From: Calliopsis andreniformis
Lineage: Eukaryota; Arthropoda; Insecta; Hymenoptera; Andrenidae
Direction of reading: 5' to 3'
Assembly (NCBI RefSeq): GCF_051401765.1
Contig: NW_027480450.1
Span: 1,178,001 to 1,242,000 of the forward strand
Length of the DNA stretch: 64,000 nt
A program made the position numbers and the translations under genes. Below are positions 12,961 to 25,800 of this stretch, in pieces. The notes beneath the pieces were generated by a model. It searched no databases, was not told the DNA's origin, and saw nothing but the letters and a program-made list of their open reading frames with translations. Position 1 is the first letter of the stretch; each line of letters starts with the position of its first letter.

Positions 12961-14755
12961 CTCAATATTCAATCCTCAATCCTCAGTCCTCAAACCTCAA
13001 TTCTGAATCCTCAATCCTGAAACCTCAATCTTCAGCCCTCAGTCGTCAACCATCAATCCTCAATTCCCAATACTCATAAGAATATCCTGAATTCTCAGGA
13101 TTCAATACCCAAACCTCAATCATTAACCATCAGCCCTCATCCTCAGTCTTCAATCCTCAATCCTCAATCCTCAATCTTCAATCCTCAATACTCAATCTTC
13201 AATCCTCAATCCTCAATTCTCAATCCTCAATCCTCAGTCCTCAGACCTCAAACATCAATACTCAACCCTCAGTCCTCGTCCTCAATACACAACACACAAT
13301 CCTCAATCCTCAATCATCAATCATCAATATTCAATCCTCAATCCTCAATCCTCAATCCTCAATCCTCAATGTTCAATCCTCAATACCCAATCCTCAATCT
13401 TCAATCCTCAATCCTCAAGCCTCAACACTCAGCCCTTATCCTCAATCCTCAACCCTCAATCCTCAATTCTCAATCCTCAATCCTGAATCTTCAATCCTCA
13501 GTACCAAATCCTCAATCTTCAATCCTCAATCTTCAATCCTCAATCCTCAATCCTCAATCCCCAATCCTCAACCTTCAATCCTCAATACTCAATATTCAAT
13601 CCTCAATCCTCAATCCTCAATTCTCAATCATCAATCCTCAATCATCAATCCTCAATAATCGATCTCCAATCCTAGAGCCTCAATCCCCAATCCTCAGGCC
13701 TTAATCCTCAAACTTCAACCCGCAATCCCCAGTCCTCAAACATCAATCCTCAATGCTCAATCCAAAATCCTCAATCCTCAGTTCTCAATCGTCAATCCTC
13801 AATTCTCAAACCTCAATCCTCAACCGTCAGTCCTCGTCCTCAATCCTCAACCCTCAACACTCAGTCATCAATACTCAATCATCTATCCTCAATCCTCAGT
13901 CCTCAATCCTCAATCCTCAATCCTCAATCCTCAATATTCAACACACAACCCTCAACCATCAATCCTAAATACTCAACCATCAATCCTGAATTCTCAATAC
14001 TCAATAGAATATCCTGAATTCTCATGGTTCAATACTCAATCCACAATATTCAATAGTCAAATCTCAATCCTCAAACATCAATTCTTAACACTCAATCCTC
14101 AACACTCAGTCCTCTCTCTTCAATCCTGCATCCTCAATCCTCAATCCTCAACCGTCAAGACTCAATCTTCAATCCTCAATAGAACATCCTCAATTCACAG
14201 TTTTCAACACTCAATCCCAAATCTTGAATCCTCAAATATCAATCCACAAACATCAACTCTCATCAACCAACCCTCAACACTCAGTCCCCAATCTTCGAAC
14301 ATAAATCCTCAATCCTCTATCTTCAATCCTCAATACTCAACCTTCAATCCGCAATCCTCAATTCTCAATCCACAATCCTCAATCCTCGATCGTCAATTCT
14401 GAAGCTCCAATCCTCAATCTTCAGTCCTCAATCCTCAATCCTCAATCCTCAATCCTCAATCCTAAATTCTTAATCCTCAATCCTCAATCCTCAGTCTTCA
14501 ATCCTCAATAGTCAATCTTCAATCCTCAATCCTCAATCCTCAATCCTCAATCCTCAATCCTCAATCTTCAATCCTCAATGCTCAATCTTCAATCCTCAAT
14601 CCTCAATCGTCAATCCTCAATCCTCAATCCTCAATCCTCAATCTTCAATCCTCAATACTCAATCTTCAATCCTCAATCCTCTATCCTCAATCCTCAATAC
14701 TCAATCCTGAATCGTCAATCCTCAATACCCAATCCTCAATCTTCAATCCTCAATA
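12961..14755. repeat. 1,795-base unit A2
   Basis: This is a tandem duplicate of A1 with scattered single-base changes. Examples are CCTAAAT for CCTCAAT near 13,966 and CTTGAAT for CTTCAAT near 14,222. Landmarks lie at 13,079, 14,006 and 14,181. The third potential copy is cut short at 14,756, where the sequence departs at a CTTCTAT heptamer. Confidence 0.9.
13084..13101. other. Perfect 7-bp inverted repeat (hairpin), copy in A2
   Basis: This is an identical 18-base inverted repeat, 1,795 bases after the copy in A1. Confidence 0.8.
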
Positions 14756-15970
14756 CTCAATCTTCTATCCTCAATCCTCAATCCTCAATCCTCAATCCTC
14801 AATCCTCAATCCTCAATCCTCAATCCTCAAACTTCGATCCTCAATACTCAATCTTCAATCCTCAATCCTCAATTCTCAATCCTCAATCCTCATTCTTCAA
14901 TCCTGAACACCCGATCCTCAATCTTCAATCCTCAATCCTCAGTCCTCAATTCTCAATCCTCAATCCTCAGTCCTCAGACCTCAAACATCAATACTCAACC
15001 CTCAGTCCTCGTCCTCAATCCACAACCCTCAATCCTCAAACCTCAATCTTCAATCCTCAGTCATCAATGCTCATTCCTCAATCGTCAATCCTCAATCCTC
15101 AATCTTGAATCCTCAATACTCAATCTTCAACCCTCAATCCTCAGTCCTCAATCCTCAATCTTCAATCCTCAGTCCCTAATCCTCAATCATCAATCCTCAA
15201 TCCTCAATCCTCAATCCTCAATCCTCAATCCTCAACCTTCAATACCCAATTGTCACTCCTCAGTCCTCAATCCAGAATCCTGAATCTTCCATCCTCAATC
15301 TACAATCCTCAGTACTCAATCTTCAATCATCAATCCTCAATCCTCAATCCTCAATTCTCAATCCTCAACCCTCAGTCCTCAGTCCTTGAACCTCAATCCT
15401 CAGCCCTCGGCCCTCATCCTCAATCCTCAATCCTCAATCCTCAATCCTCAACCTTCAATCCTCAATACTCAATCTGCAATCCTCAAATCTCTATCCACAA
15501 ACATCAATTCTCATCACTCAACCCTCAACTCTCAGTCCCCAATCCTCAATCTTCAGTCCTCAATCCTCATTCCTCAATCGTCAATCTTCAACTTTCAATC
15601 ATCAATACTCAATCTTCAATCGTCAATCTTCAATACTCAATCTTCAATCCTCAATCCTCAACCCTCAGCCCTCGATCCTCAATCCTCAATCCTCAATCTT
15701 CAATCCTTAATACTCAATCTTCAACCCTCAATCCTCAATTCTCAATCCTCAATCTTCAATCCTTAATACTCAATCTTCAACCCTCAATCCTCAATTCTCA
15801 ATCCTCAATCCTCCATCCTCAACCCTCAATCCTCAAGCGTCAATCCTCAATTATCAATCCTCAACCCTCAATCCTCAGTCCTCAAACCTCAATCCCGAAT
15901 CCTCAATCCTGAATTCTCAATCTTCAGACCTCAGTCCTCAGAAATCAATTCTCAATCCTCAATCCTCGAT

Positions 15971-16080
15971 AGAATATCCTCAATTCACAGCTTTCAATAC
16001 TCAATCCCCATTCTTCAATCCTCAAACCTCAACCCACAAACATCAATCCTCATCACTCGACCCTCCACACTCAGTCCTCA
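15971..16080. repeat. Landmark family C
   Basis: This is an AGAATAT landmark with CACAGCTTTC and CCCCATTCTTC. Copies are at 15,971 and 22,746, with a more diverged member (CACGGTTTTC) at 7711. A CTCGACCCTCCACAC word is confined to the first two. Confidence 0.82.
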
Positions 16081-16660
16081 ATCTTCGTTCCTCTATCCTC
16101 AATCCTCAATCTTCAATTATCAATACTCAATCTTCTATCCTCAATCCTCAATTCTCAATCCTCAATCCTCAATCCTCAATCCTCAGACCTCAAACATCAA
16201 TACTCAAACCTCAGTCCTCGTCCTCAATCCACAACCCTCAATCCTCAATCCTCAATCTTCAATCATCAATACTCAATCATCAACCCTCCATCCTCGATCC
16301 TCAATCCTCAATCCTCAACCTTCCACACTCAATACTCAATCTTCAATCTTCAATCCTCAATCCTCAATCCTCAATCCTCAATCCTCGATCCTCAGTCATC
16401 AATCCTCAATATTCAATACTCAATCGTCATTCCGCAGTCCTCAATCCTCAATCCTCAATCCTCGTTCCTCAAGCCTCAATCCTCAACCCTCAGTCCTTAT
16501 CCTCAATTCTCAATTCTCAATCCTCAATCCTCAATCCTCAATCCTCAATCCTCAATTCTCAATCCTCAGTCCTCAATCCTCAACCCTCAACCTTCAATCC
16601 TCAATAGTCAATCTTCAATACTCAATCCTCAATCCTCAATCCTCAATCCTCAATCCTCAA

Positions 16661-16677
16661 CCCTCAACCCTCAACCC
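16661..16677. repeat. Three successive CCC-containing units
   Basis: Three CCCTCAA units follow each other here, giving GGGTTGA repeats on the - strand. The same run occurs at 23,436-23,452 in the duplicated segment. This unit differs by one base from the plant-type telomere repeat written as GGGTTTA. Confidence 0.8.
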
Positions 16678-16878
16678 TCAATCCTCAATACTCAATCTTC
16701 AATCCTCAATACTCAATCTTCAATCCTCAATCCTCAATCCTCAATCCTCAATCCTCATTCTTCAATCCTCAATACCCAATCCTCAATTTTCAATCCTCAA
16801 TCCTCAATCCTCAATCCTGAGTCCTCAATCGTCAGCCCTGATTCCTCAAAAATCAGTTATCAATCCTCAGACCTCAAT

Positions 16879-16990
16879 AAAATATCCTCAATTCACAGTT
16901 TTCAATACTCAATACTCAATCTGCAATCTTCAAATCTCTATCCACAAACATCAATTCTCATCACTCAACCCTCAACACTCTGTCCCCAAT
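16879..16990. repeat. Landmark family D
   Basis: This is a landmark preceded by CAGACCTCAAT. It reads AAAATAT here and AGAATAT at 23,654 and 26,761. The tail reads CTCTGTCCCC in the first two copies. Confidence 0.8.
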
Positions 16991-17053
16991 CCTCAATCCT
17001 CAATCCTCAATCTTCAACCTTCAATCATCAATCCTCAATCTTCATCCTCAATA

Positions 17054-18834
17054 CTCAATATTCAATCCTCAATCCTCAGTCCTCAAACCTCAATTCTGAA
17101 TCCTCAATCCTGAAACCTCAATCTTCAGCCCTCAGTCCTCAACCATCAATCCTCAATTCCCAATACTCATAAGAATATCCTGAATTCTCAGGATTCAATA
17201 CCCAAACCTCAATCATTAACCATCAGCCCTCATCCTCAGTCTTCAATCCTCAATCCTCAATCCTCAATCTTCAATCCTCAATACTCAATCTTCAATCCTC
17301 AATCCTCAATTCTCAATCCTCAATCCTCAGTCCTCAGACCTCAAACATCAATACTCAACCCTCAGTCCTCGTCCTCAATACACAACACACAATCCTCAAT
17401 CCTCAATCATCAATCATCAATATTCAATCCTCAATCCTCAATCCTCAATCCTCAATCCTCAATGTTCAATCCTCAATACCCAATCCTCAATCTTCAATCC
17501 TCAATCCTCAAGCCTCAACACTCAGCCCTTATCCTCAATCCTCAACCCTCAATCCTCAATTCTCAATCCTCAATCCTGAATCTTCAATCCTCAATCTTCA
17601 ATCCTCAATCTTCAATCCTCAATCCTCAATCCTCAATCCCCAATCCTCAACCTTCAATCCTCAATACTCAATATTCAATCCTCAATCCTCAATCCTCAAT
17701 TCTCAATCATCAATCCTCAATCATCAATCCTCAATAATCGATCTCCAATCCTAGAGCCTCAATCCCCAATCCTCAGGCCTTAATCCTCAAACTTCAACCC
17801 GCAATCCCCAGTCCTCAAACATCAATCCTCAATGCTCAATCCAAAATCCTCAATCCTCAGTCCTCAATCGTCAATCCTCAATTCTCAAACCTCAATCCTC
17901 AACCGTCAGTCCTCGTCCTCAATCCTCAACCCTCAACACTCAGTCATCAATACTCAATCATCTATCCTCAATCCTCAGTCCTCAATCCTCAATCCTCAAT
18001 CCTCAATCCTCAATATTCAACACACAACCCTCAACCATCAATCCTCAATACTCAACCATCAATCCTGAATTCTCAATACTCAATAGAATATCCTGAATTC
18101 TCATGGTTCAATACTCAATCCACAATATTCAATAGTCAAATCTCAATCCTCAAACATCAATTCTTAACACTCAATCCTCAACACTCAGTCCTCTCTCTTC
18201 AATCCTGCATCCTCAATCCTCAATCCTCAACCGTCATGACTCAATCTTCAATCCTCAATAGAACATCCTCAATTCACAGTTTTCAACACTCAATCCCAAA
18301 TCTTCAATCCTCAAATATCAATCCACAAACATCAACTCTCATCAACCAACCCTCAACACTCAGTCCCCAATCTTCGAACATAAATCCTCAATCCTCTATC
18401 TCCAATCCTCAATACTCAACCTTCAATCCGCAATCCTCAATTCTCAATCCACAATCCTCAATCCTCGATCGTCAATTCTGAAGCTCCAATCCTCAATCTT
18501 CAGTCCTCAATCCTCAATCCTCAATCCTCAATCCTCAATCCTAAATTCTTAATCCTCAATCCTCAATCCTCAGTCTTCAATCCTCAATAGTCAATCTTCA
18601 ATCCTCAATCCTCAATCCTCAATCCTCAATCCTCAATCCTCAATCTTCAATCCTCAATGCTCAATCTTCAATCCTCAATCCTCAATCGTCAATCCTCAAT
18701 CCTCAATCCTCAATCCTCAATCTTCAATCCTCAATACTCAATCTTCAATCCTCAATCCTCTATCCTCAATCCTCAATACTCAATCCTGAATCGTCAATCC
18801 TCAATACCCAATCCTCAATCTTCAATCCTCAATA
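17054..18834. repeat. 1,781-base unit A3 with a 14-base deletion
   Basis: This matches A1 at an offset of 5,888 for its first part and 5,874 after that. The difference is a 14-base (two-heptamer) loss near 17,590 that removes the AGTACCAAATCC word kept in the other A units. Landmarks lie at 17,172, 18,085 and 18,260. Confidence 0.88.
17177..17194. other. Perfect 7-bp inverted repeat (hairpin), copy in A3
   Basis: This is an identical 18-base inverted repeat in the same landmark context. Confidence 0.8.
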
Positions 18835-20622
18835 CTCAATATTCAATCCTCAATCCTCAGTCCTCAAACCTCAATTCTGAATCCTCAATCCTGAAACCTC
18901 AATCTTCAGCCCTCAGTCCTCAACCATCAATCCTCAATTCCCAATACTCATAAGAATATCCTGAATTCTCAGGATTCAATACCCAAACCTCAATCATTAA
19001 CCATCAGCCCTCATCCTCAGTCTTCAATCCTCAATCCTCAATCCTCAATCTTCAATCCTCAATACTCAATCTTCAATCCTCAATCCTCAATTCTCAATCC
19101 TCAATCCTCAGTCCTCAGACCTCAAACATCAATACTCAACCCTCAGTCCTCGTCCTCAATACACAACACACAATCCTCAATCCTCAATCATCAATCATCA
19201 ATATTCAATCCTCAATCCTCAATCCTCAATCCTCAATCCTCAATGTTCAATCCTCAATACCCAATCCTCAATCTTCAATCCTCAATCCTCAAGCCTCAAC
19301 ACTCAGCCCTTATCCTCAATCCTCAACCCTCAATCCTCAATTCTCAATCCTCAATCCTGAATCTTCAATCCTCAGTACCAAATCCTCAATCTTCAATCCT
19401 CAATCTTCAATCCTCAATCCTCAATCCTCAATCCCCAATCCTCAACCTTCAATCCTCAATACTCAATATTCAATCCTCAATCCTCAATCCTCAATTCTCA
19501 ATCATCAATCCTCAATCATCAATCCTCAATAATCGATCTCCAATCCTAGAGCCTCAATCCCCAATCCTCAGGCCTTAATCCTCAAACTTCAACCCGCAAT
19601 CCCCAGTCCTCAATCATCAATCCTCAATGCTCAATCCAAAATCCTCAATCCTCAGTCCTCAATCGTCAATCCTCAATTCTCAAACCTCAATCCTCAACCG
19701 TCAGTCCTCGTCCTCAATCCTCAACCCTCAACACTCAGTCATCAATACTCAATCATCTATCCTCAATCCTCAGTCCTCAATCCTCAATCCTCAATCCTCA
19801 ATCCTCAATATTCAACACACAACCCTCAACCATCAATCCTCAATACTCAACCATCAATCCTGAATTCTCAATACTCAATAGAATATCCTGAATTCTCATG
19901 GTTCAATACTCAATCCACAATATTCAATAGTCAAATCTCAATCCTCAAACATCAATTCTTAACACTCAATCCTCAACACTCAGTCCTCTCTCTTCAATCC
20001 TGCATCCTCAATCCTCAATCCTCAGCCGTCAAGACTCAATCTTCAATCCTCAATAGAACATCCTCAATTCACAGTTTTCAACACTCAATCCCAAATCTTC
20101 AATCCTCAAATATCAATCCACAAACATCAACTCTCATCAACCAACCCTCAACACTCAGTCCCCAATCTTCGAACATAAATCCTCAATCCTCTATCTTCAA
20201 TCCTCAATACTCAACCTTCAATCCGCAATCCTCAATTCTCAATCCACAATCCTCAATCCTCGATCGTCAATTCTGAAGCTCCAATCCTCAATCTTCAGTC
20301 CTCAATCCTCAATCCTCAATCCTCAATCCTAAATTCTTAATCCTCAATCCTCAATCCTCAGTCTTCAATCCTCAATAGTCAATCTTCAATCCTCAATCCT
20401 CAATCCTCAATCCTCAATCCTCAATCCTCAATCTTCAATCCTCAATGCTCAATCTTCAATCCTCAATCCTCAATCGTCAATCCTCAATCCTCAATCCTCA
20501 ATCCTCAATCTTCAATCCTCAATACTCAATCTTCAATCCTCAATCCTCTATCCTCAATCCTCAATACTCAATCCTGAATCGTCAATCCTCAATACCCAAT
20601 CCTCAATCTTCAATCCTCAATA
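18835..20622. repeat. 1,788-base unit A4
   Basis: This is a tandem neighbour of A3 and a near copy of A2 (offset 5,874). It is one heptamer shorter than A2, so the offset becomes 5,867 by its end. Landmarks lie at 18,953, 19,880 and 20,055. Confidence 0.88.
18958..18975. other. Perfect 7-bp inverted repeat (hairpin), copy in A4
   Basis: This is an identical 18-base inverted repeat, 5,874 bases after the A2 copy. Confidence 0.8.
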
Positions 20623-21597
20623 CTCAATCTTCTATCCTCAATCCTCAATCCTCAATCCTCAATCCTCAATCCTCAATCCTCAATCCTCAATCCTCAAACT
20701 TCGATCCTCAATACTCAATCTTCAATCCTCAATCCTCAATTCTCAATCCTCAATCCTCATTCTTCAATCCTGAACACCCGATCCTCAATCTTCAATCCTC
20801 AATCCTCAGTCCTCAATTCTCAATCCTCAATCCTCAGTCCTCAGACCTCAAACATCAATACTCAACCCTCAGTCCTCGTCCTCAATCCACAACCCTCAAT
20901 CCTCAAACCTCAATCTTCAATCCTCAGTCATCAATGCTCATTCCTCAATCGTCAATCCTCAATCCTCAATCTTGAATCCTCAATACTCAATCTTCAACCC
21001 TCAATCCTCAGTCCTCAATCCTCAATCTTCAATCCTCAGTCCCTAATCCTCAATCATCAATCCTCAATCCTCAATCCTCAATCCTCAATCCTCAATCCTC
21101 AACCTTCAATACCCAATTGTCACTCCTCAGTCCTCAATCCAGAATCCTGAATCTTCCATCCTCAATCTACAATCCTCAGTACTCAATCTTCAATCATCAA
21201 TCCTCAATCCTCAATCCTCAATTCTCAATCCTCAACCCTCAGTCCTCAGTCCTTGAACCTCAATCCTCAGCCCTCGGCCCTCATCCTCAATCCTCAATCC
21301 TCAATCCTCAATCCTCAACCTTCAATCCTCAATACTCAATCTGCAATCCTCAAATCTCTATCCACAAACATCAATTCTCATCACTCAACCCTCAACTGTA
21401 AGTCCCCAATCCTCAATCTTCAGTCCTCAATCCTCATTCCTCAATCGTCAATCTTCAACTTTCAATCATCAATACTCAATCTTCAATCGTCAATCCTCAA
21501 TACTCAATCTTCAATCCTCAATCCTCAACCCTCAGTCCTCGATCCTCAATCCTCAATCCTCAATCTTCAATCCTTAATACTCAATCTTCAACCCTCA
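20623..21597. repeat. Partial copy of segment B (first part)
   Basis: This is collinear with 14,756-15,730. One visible difference is AACTGTAAG near 21,395, where the other copy reads AACTCTCAG. The match breaks near 21,597 in a run of CCTCAAT units. Confidence 0.85.
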
Positions 21598-21662
21598 ATC
21601 CTCAATCCTCAATCCTCAATCCTCATTCTTCAATCCTCAATACCGAATCCTCAATCTTCAAT

Positions 21663-21732
21663 CCTCAATCCTCAATCCTCAATCCTCAATCCTCAATCCT
21701 CAATCCTCAATCCTCAATCCTCAATCCTCAAT
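21663..21732. repeat. Run of ten perfect CCTCAAT units
   Basis: These are ten uninterrupted consensus heptamers, bounded by CTTCAAT on the left and CCTTAAT on the right. This ties with the run near 8577-8646 as the longest pure stretch I noticed. Confidence 0.85.
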
Positions 21733-22338
21733 CCTTAATCCTCAATCCTCAATCCTCAATCATCAATCCTCAATACTCAATCTTCTATCCTCAATCCTCA
21801 ATTCTCAATCCTCAATTCTCAATGTTCAGTCCTCAATACCCAATCCTCAATCTTCCATCCTCAATCCTCAATCCTCAATCCTCAATCCTCAATCCTCAAC
21901 CCTCAGTCCTCAGCCCTTAAACCTCAATCCTCAGCCCTCAGCCCTCATCCTCAATCCTCAATCCTCAATCCTCAATCCTCAATCTTCAATCCTCAATACT
22001 CAATCTTCAATCATCAATCCTCAGTACTCAATCCTCAATATTCAATCCTCAGTACCCAATCCTCAACCTTCAATCATCAATCCTCAATCCTCAATCCTCA
22101 ATCCTCAATCCTCAAACTTCAATCCTCAATACTCAATCTTCAATCCTCAATCCTCAATCCTCAATCCACAATCCTCAATCCTCAATCCTCAATCCTCAGT
22201 CTTCAATCCTCAATACTCAATACTCAATCCTCAATCCTGAGTCCTCAAACCTCAATTCTGAATCCTCAATCCTGAATCCTCAATCTTCAGACCTCAGTCC
22301 TAAACCATCAATCCTCAATTGTCAATACTCAAAAGAAT

Positions 22339-22356
22339 ATCATGAATTCTCAGGAT
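22339..22356. other. Damaged hairpin site
   Basis: This is the same site with ATCATGA in place of ATCCTGA in the left arm, which leaves one mismatch in the stem. A second copy of this damaged form lies at 25,523-25,540. Confidence 0.7.
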
Positions 22357-22564
22357 TCAATACTCAAACCTCAATCCTCAACCCTCAGCCCTCATCCTCA
22401 ATCATCAATCCTCAATCCTCAATCCTCAATCCTCAATCCTCAATCCTCAGTCATCAATCCTCAATCTTCAATACTCAATCGTCACTCGACAGTCCTCAAT
22501 CCTCAATCCTCAATCCTCAATCCTCAATATTCAACACTCAATACTCAATCTTCAATCCACAATC

Positions 22565-23815
22565 CTCAATTCTCAATCCTCAATCCTCCATCCTCAACCC
22601 TCAATCCTCAAGCGTCAATCCTCAATCCTCAATCCTCAACCCTCAATCCTCAGTCCTCAAACCTCAATCCCGAATCCTCAATCCTGAATTCTCAATCTTC
22701 AGACCTCAGTCCTCAGAAATCAATTGTCAATCCTCAATCCTCGATAGAATATCCTCAATTCACAGCTTTCAATACTCAATCCCCATTCTTCAATCCTCAA
22801 ACCTCAACCCACAAACATCAATCCTCATCACTCGACCCTCCACACTCAGTCCTCAATCTTCGATCCTCTATCCTCAATCCTCAATCTTCAATTATCAATA
22901 CTCAATCTTCTATCCTCAATCCTCAATTCTCAATCCTCAATCCTCAATCCTCAATCCTCAGACCTCAAACATCAATACTCAAACCTCAGTCCTCGTCCTC
23001 AATCCACAACCCTCAATCCTCAATCCTCAATCTTCAATCATCAATACTCAATCATCAATCCTCCATCCTCGATCCTCAATCCTCAATCCTCAACCTTCCA
23101 CACTCAATACTCAATCTTCAATCTTCAATCCTCAATCCTCAATCCTCAATCCTCAATCCTCGATCCTCAGTCATCAATCCTCAATATTCAATACTCAATC
23201 GTCATTCCGCAGTCCTCAATCCTCAATCCTCAATCCTCGTTCCTCAAGCCTCAATCCTCAACCCTCAGTCCTTATCCTCAATTCTCAATTCTCAATCCTC
23301 AATCCTCAATCCTCAATCCTCAATCCTCAATTCTCAATCCTCAGTCCTCAATCCTCAACCCTCAACCTTCAATCCTCAATAGTCAATCTTCAATACTCAA
23401 TCCTCAATCCTCAATCCTCAATCCTCAATCCTCAACCCTCAACCCTCAACCCTCAATCCTCAATACTCAATCTTCAATCCTCAATACTCAATCTTCAATC
23501 CTCAATCCTCAATCCTCAATCCTCAATCCTCATTCTTCAATCCTCAATACCCAATCCTCAATTTTCAATCCTCAATCCTCAATCCTCAATCCTGAATCCT
23601 CAATCGTCAGCCCTGATTCCTCAAAAATCAGTTATCAATCCTCAGACCTCAATAGAATATCCTCAATTCACAGTTTTCAATACTCAATACTCAATCTGCA
23701 ATCTTCAAATCTCTATCCACAAACATCAATTCTCATCACTCAACCCTCAACACTCTGTCCCCAATCCTCAATCCTCAATCCTCAATCTTCAACCTTCAAT
23801 CATCAATCCTCAATC
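22565..23815. repeat. Partial copy of segment B (second part)
   Basis: This is collinear with about 15,790-17,040 (offset 6,775). Landmarks lie at 22,746 and 23,654; the second keeps AGAATAT where the other copy has AAAATAT. It includes three successive CCC-containing units at 23,436-23,452. Confidence 0.85.
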
Positions 23816-24590
23816 TTCAATCCTCAACCCTCAGCCCTCATCCTCAGTCCTCAATCCTCAGTCCTCAATCTTCATCCTCAATACTCAATATTCAATCCTC
23901 AATCCTCAGTCCTCAAACCTCAATTCTGAATCCTCAATCCTGAAACCTCAATCTTCAGCCCTCAGTCCTCAACCATCAATCCTCAATTCCCAATACTCAT
24001 AAGAATATCCTGAATTCTCAGGATTCAATACCCAAACCTCAATCATTAACCATCAGCCCTCATCCTCAGTCTTCAATCCTCAATCCTCAATCCTCAATCT
24101 TCAATCCTCAATACTCAATCTTCAATCCTCAATCCTCAATTCTCAATCCTCAATCCTCAGTCCTCAGACCTCAAACATCAATACTCAACCCTCAGTCCTC
24201 GTCCTCAATACACAACACACAATCCTCAATCCTCAATCATCAATCATCAATATTCAATCCTCAATCCTCAATCCTCAATCCTCAATCCTCAATGTTCAAT
24301 CCTCAATACCCAATCCTCAATCTTCAATCCTCAATCCTCAAGCCTCAACACTCAGCCCTTATCCTCAATCCTCAACCCTCAATCCTCAATTCTCAATCCT
24401 CAATCCTGAATCTTCAATCCTCAGTACCAAATCCTCAATCTTCAATCCTCAATCTTCAATCCTCAATCCTCAATCCTCAATCCCCAATCCTCAACCTTCA
24501 ATCCTCAATACTCAATATTCAATCCTCAATCCTCAATCCTCAATTCTCAATCATCAATCCTCAATCATCAATCCTCAATATTCAATACAC
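23816..24590. repeat. Partial A-type unit with hairpin landmark
   Basis: This follows the first part of the A units from about 23,886, with the hairpin landmark at 24,002. It then leaves the A pattern near 24,580, just before the GATCTCC word, and joins the sequence also seen at 5691. Confidence 0.83.
24007..24024. other. Perfect 7-bp inverted repeat (hairpin), last copy
   Basis: This is an identical 18-base inverted repeat. No intact copy was seen to the right of this position. Confidence 0.8.
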
Positions 24591-25800
24591 ACTCCTCAAT
24601 CCTCAACTCTCAATACTCAATACTCAACCATCAATCCTCAACCTTCAATCCTCAATACTCAATCTGCAATCCTCAAATCTCTATCCACAAACATCAATTC
24701 TCATCACTCAACCCTCAGCTCTCAGTCCCCAATCCTCAATCTTCAGTCCTCAATCCTCAGTCCTCAATCGTCAATCTTCAACTTTCAATCATCAATACTC
24801 AATCTTCAATCGTCAATCCTCAATACTCAATCTTCAATCCTCAATCCTCAACCCTCAGTCCTCGATCCTCAATCCTCAATCCTCAATCTTCAATCCTTAA
24901 TACTCAATCTTCAACCCTCAATCCTCAATCCTCAATCCTCAATCCTCATTCTTCAATCCTCAATACCGAATCCTCAATCTTCAATCCTCAATCCTCAATC
25001 CTCAATCCTCAATCCTCAATCCTCAATCCTCAGTCCTCAATCCTCAATCCTTAATCCTCAATCCTCAATCCTCAATCATCAATCCTCAATACTCAATCTT
25101 CAATCCTCAATCCTCAATTCTCAATCCTCAATTCTCAATGTTCAGTCCTCAATACCCAATCCTCAATCTTCAATCCTCAATACTCAATCTTCAATCCTCA
25201 ATCCTCAGTCCTCAATCCTCAATATTCAATCCTCAGTACCCAATCCTCAACCTTCAATCATCAATCCTCAATCCTCAATCCTCAATCCTCAATCCTCAAT
25301 CTTCAATCCTCAATACTCAATCTTCAATCCTCAATCCTCAATCCTCAATCCACAATCCTCAATACTCAATCCTCAATCCTCAGTCTTCAATCCTCAATAC
25401 TCAATATTCAATCCTCAATCCTGAGTCCTCAAACCTCAATTCTGAATCCTCAATCCTGAATCCTCAATCTTCAGACCTCAGTCCTAAACCATCAATCCTC
25501 AATTGTCAATACTCAAAAGAATATCATGAATTCTCAGGATTCAATACTCAAACCTCAATCCTCAACCCTCAGCCCTCATCCTCAATCATCAATCCTCAAT
25601 CCTCAATCCTCAATCCTCAATCCTCAATCCTCAGTCATCAATCCTCAATCTTCAATACTCAATCGTCACTCGACAGTCCTCAATCCTCAATCCTCAATCC
25701 TCAATCCTCAATCCTCAATATTCAATACTCAATACTCAATCTTCAATCCACAATCCTCAATTCTCAATCCTCAATCCTCCATCCTCAACCCTCAATCCTC
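24591..25800. repeat. Mosaic copy related to 21.3-22.6 kb
   Basis: The CTGCAAT and CCACAAA landmark words near 24,664 correspond to those near 21,341, and the AGAATAT landmark at 25,518 corresponds to 22,334. The two stretches differ by several insertions or losses of whole heptamer groups. It holds heptamer repeats only. Confidence 0.75.
25523..25540. other. Damaged hairpin site, second copy
   Basis: This has the same single mismatch as at 22,339-22,356, offset 3,184 bases, so it was copied after the mutation arose. Confidence 0.7.

Larger units (their letters stand above)
14756..17053. repeat. 2.3 kb segment B between pairs of A units
   Basis: The first part (14,756-15,730) recurs at 20,623-21,597 (offset 5,867). 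The second part (about 15,790-17,040) recurs at about 22,565-23,815 (offset 6,775). In the second location the two parts are separated by extra repeats. Landmarks lie at 15,971 and 16,879; the latter is mutated to AAAATAT. Confidence 0.87.
21598..22564. repeat. Heptamer repeats related to 24.9-25.8 kb
   Basis: Much of 21,320-22,560 can be followed at 24,640-25,790 with several block-sized indels (the offset moves from about 3,323 to 3,184). It contains ten consecutive perfect CCTCAAT units at 21,663-21,732 and a landmark at 22,334 with a damaged hairpin. Confidence 0.78.

Noticed and set aside
16877..16882. AATAAA polyadenylation-like hexamer
   Set aside because: It is produced by a single G-to-A change in an AGAATAT landmark (AATAGAATAT in the duplicate at 23,651), so it has no support as a signal.
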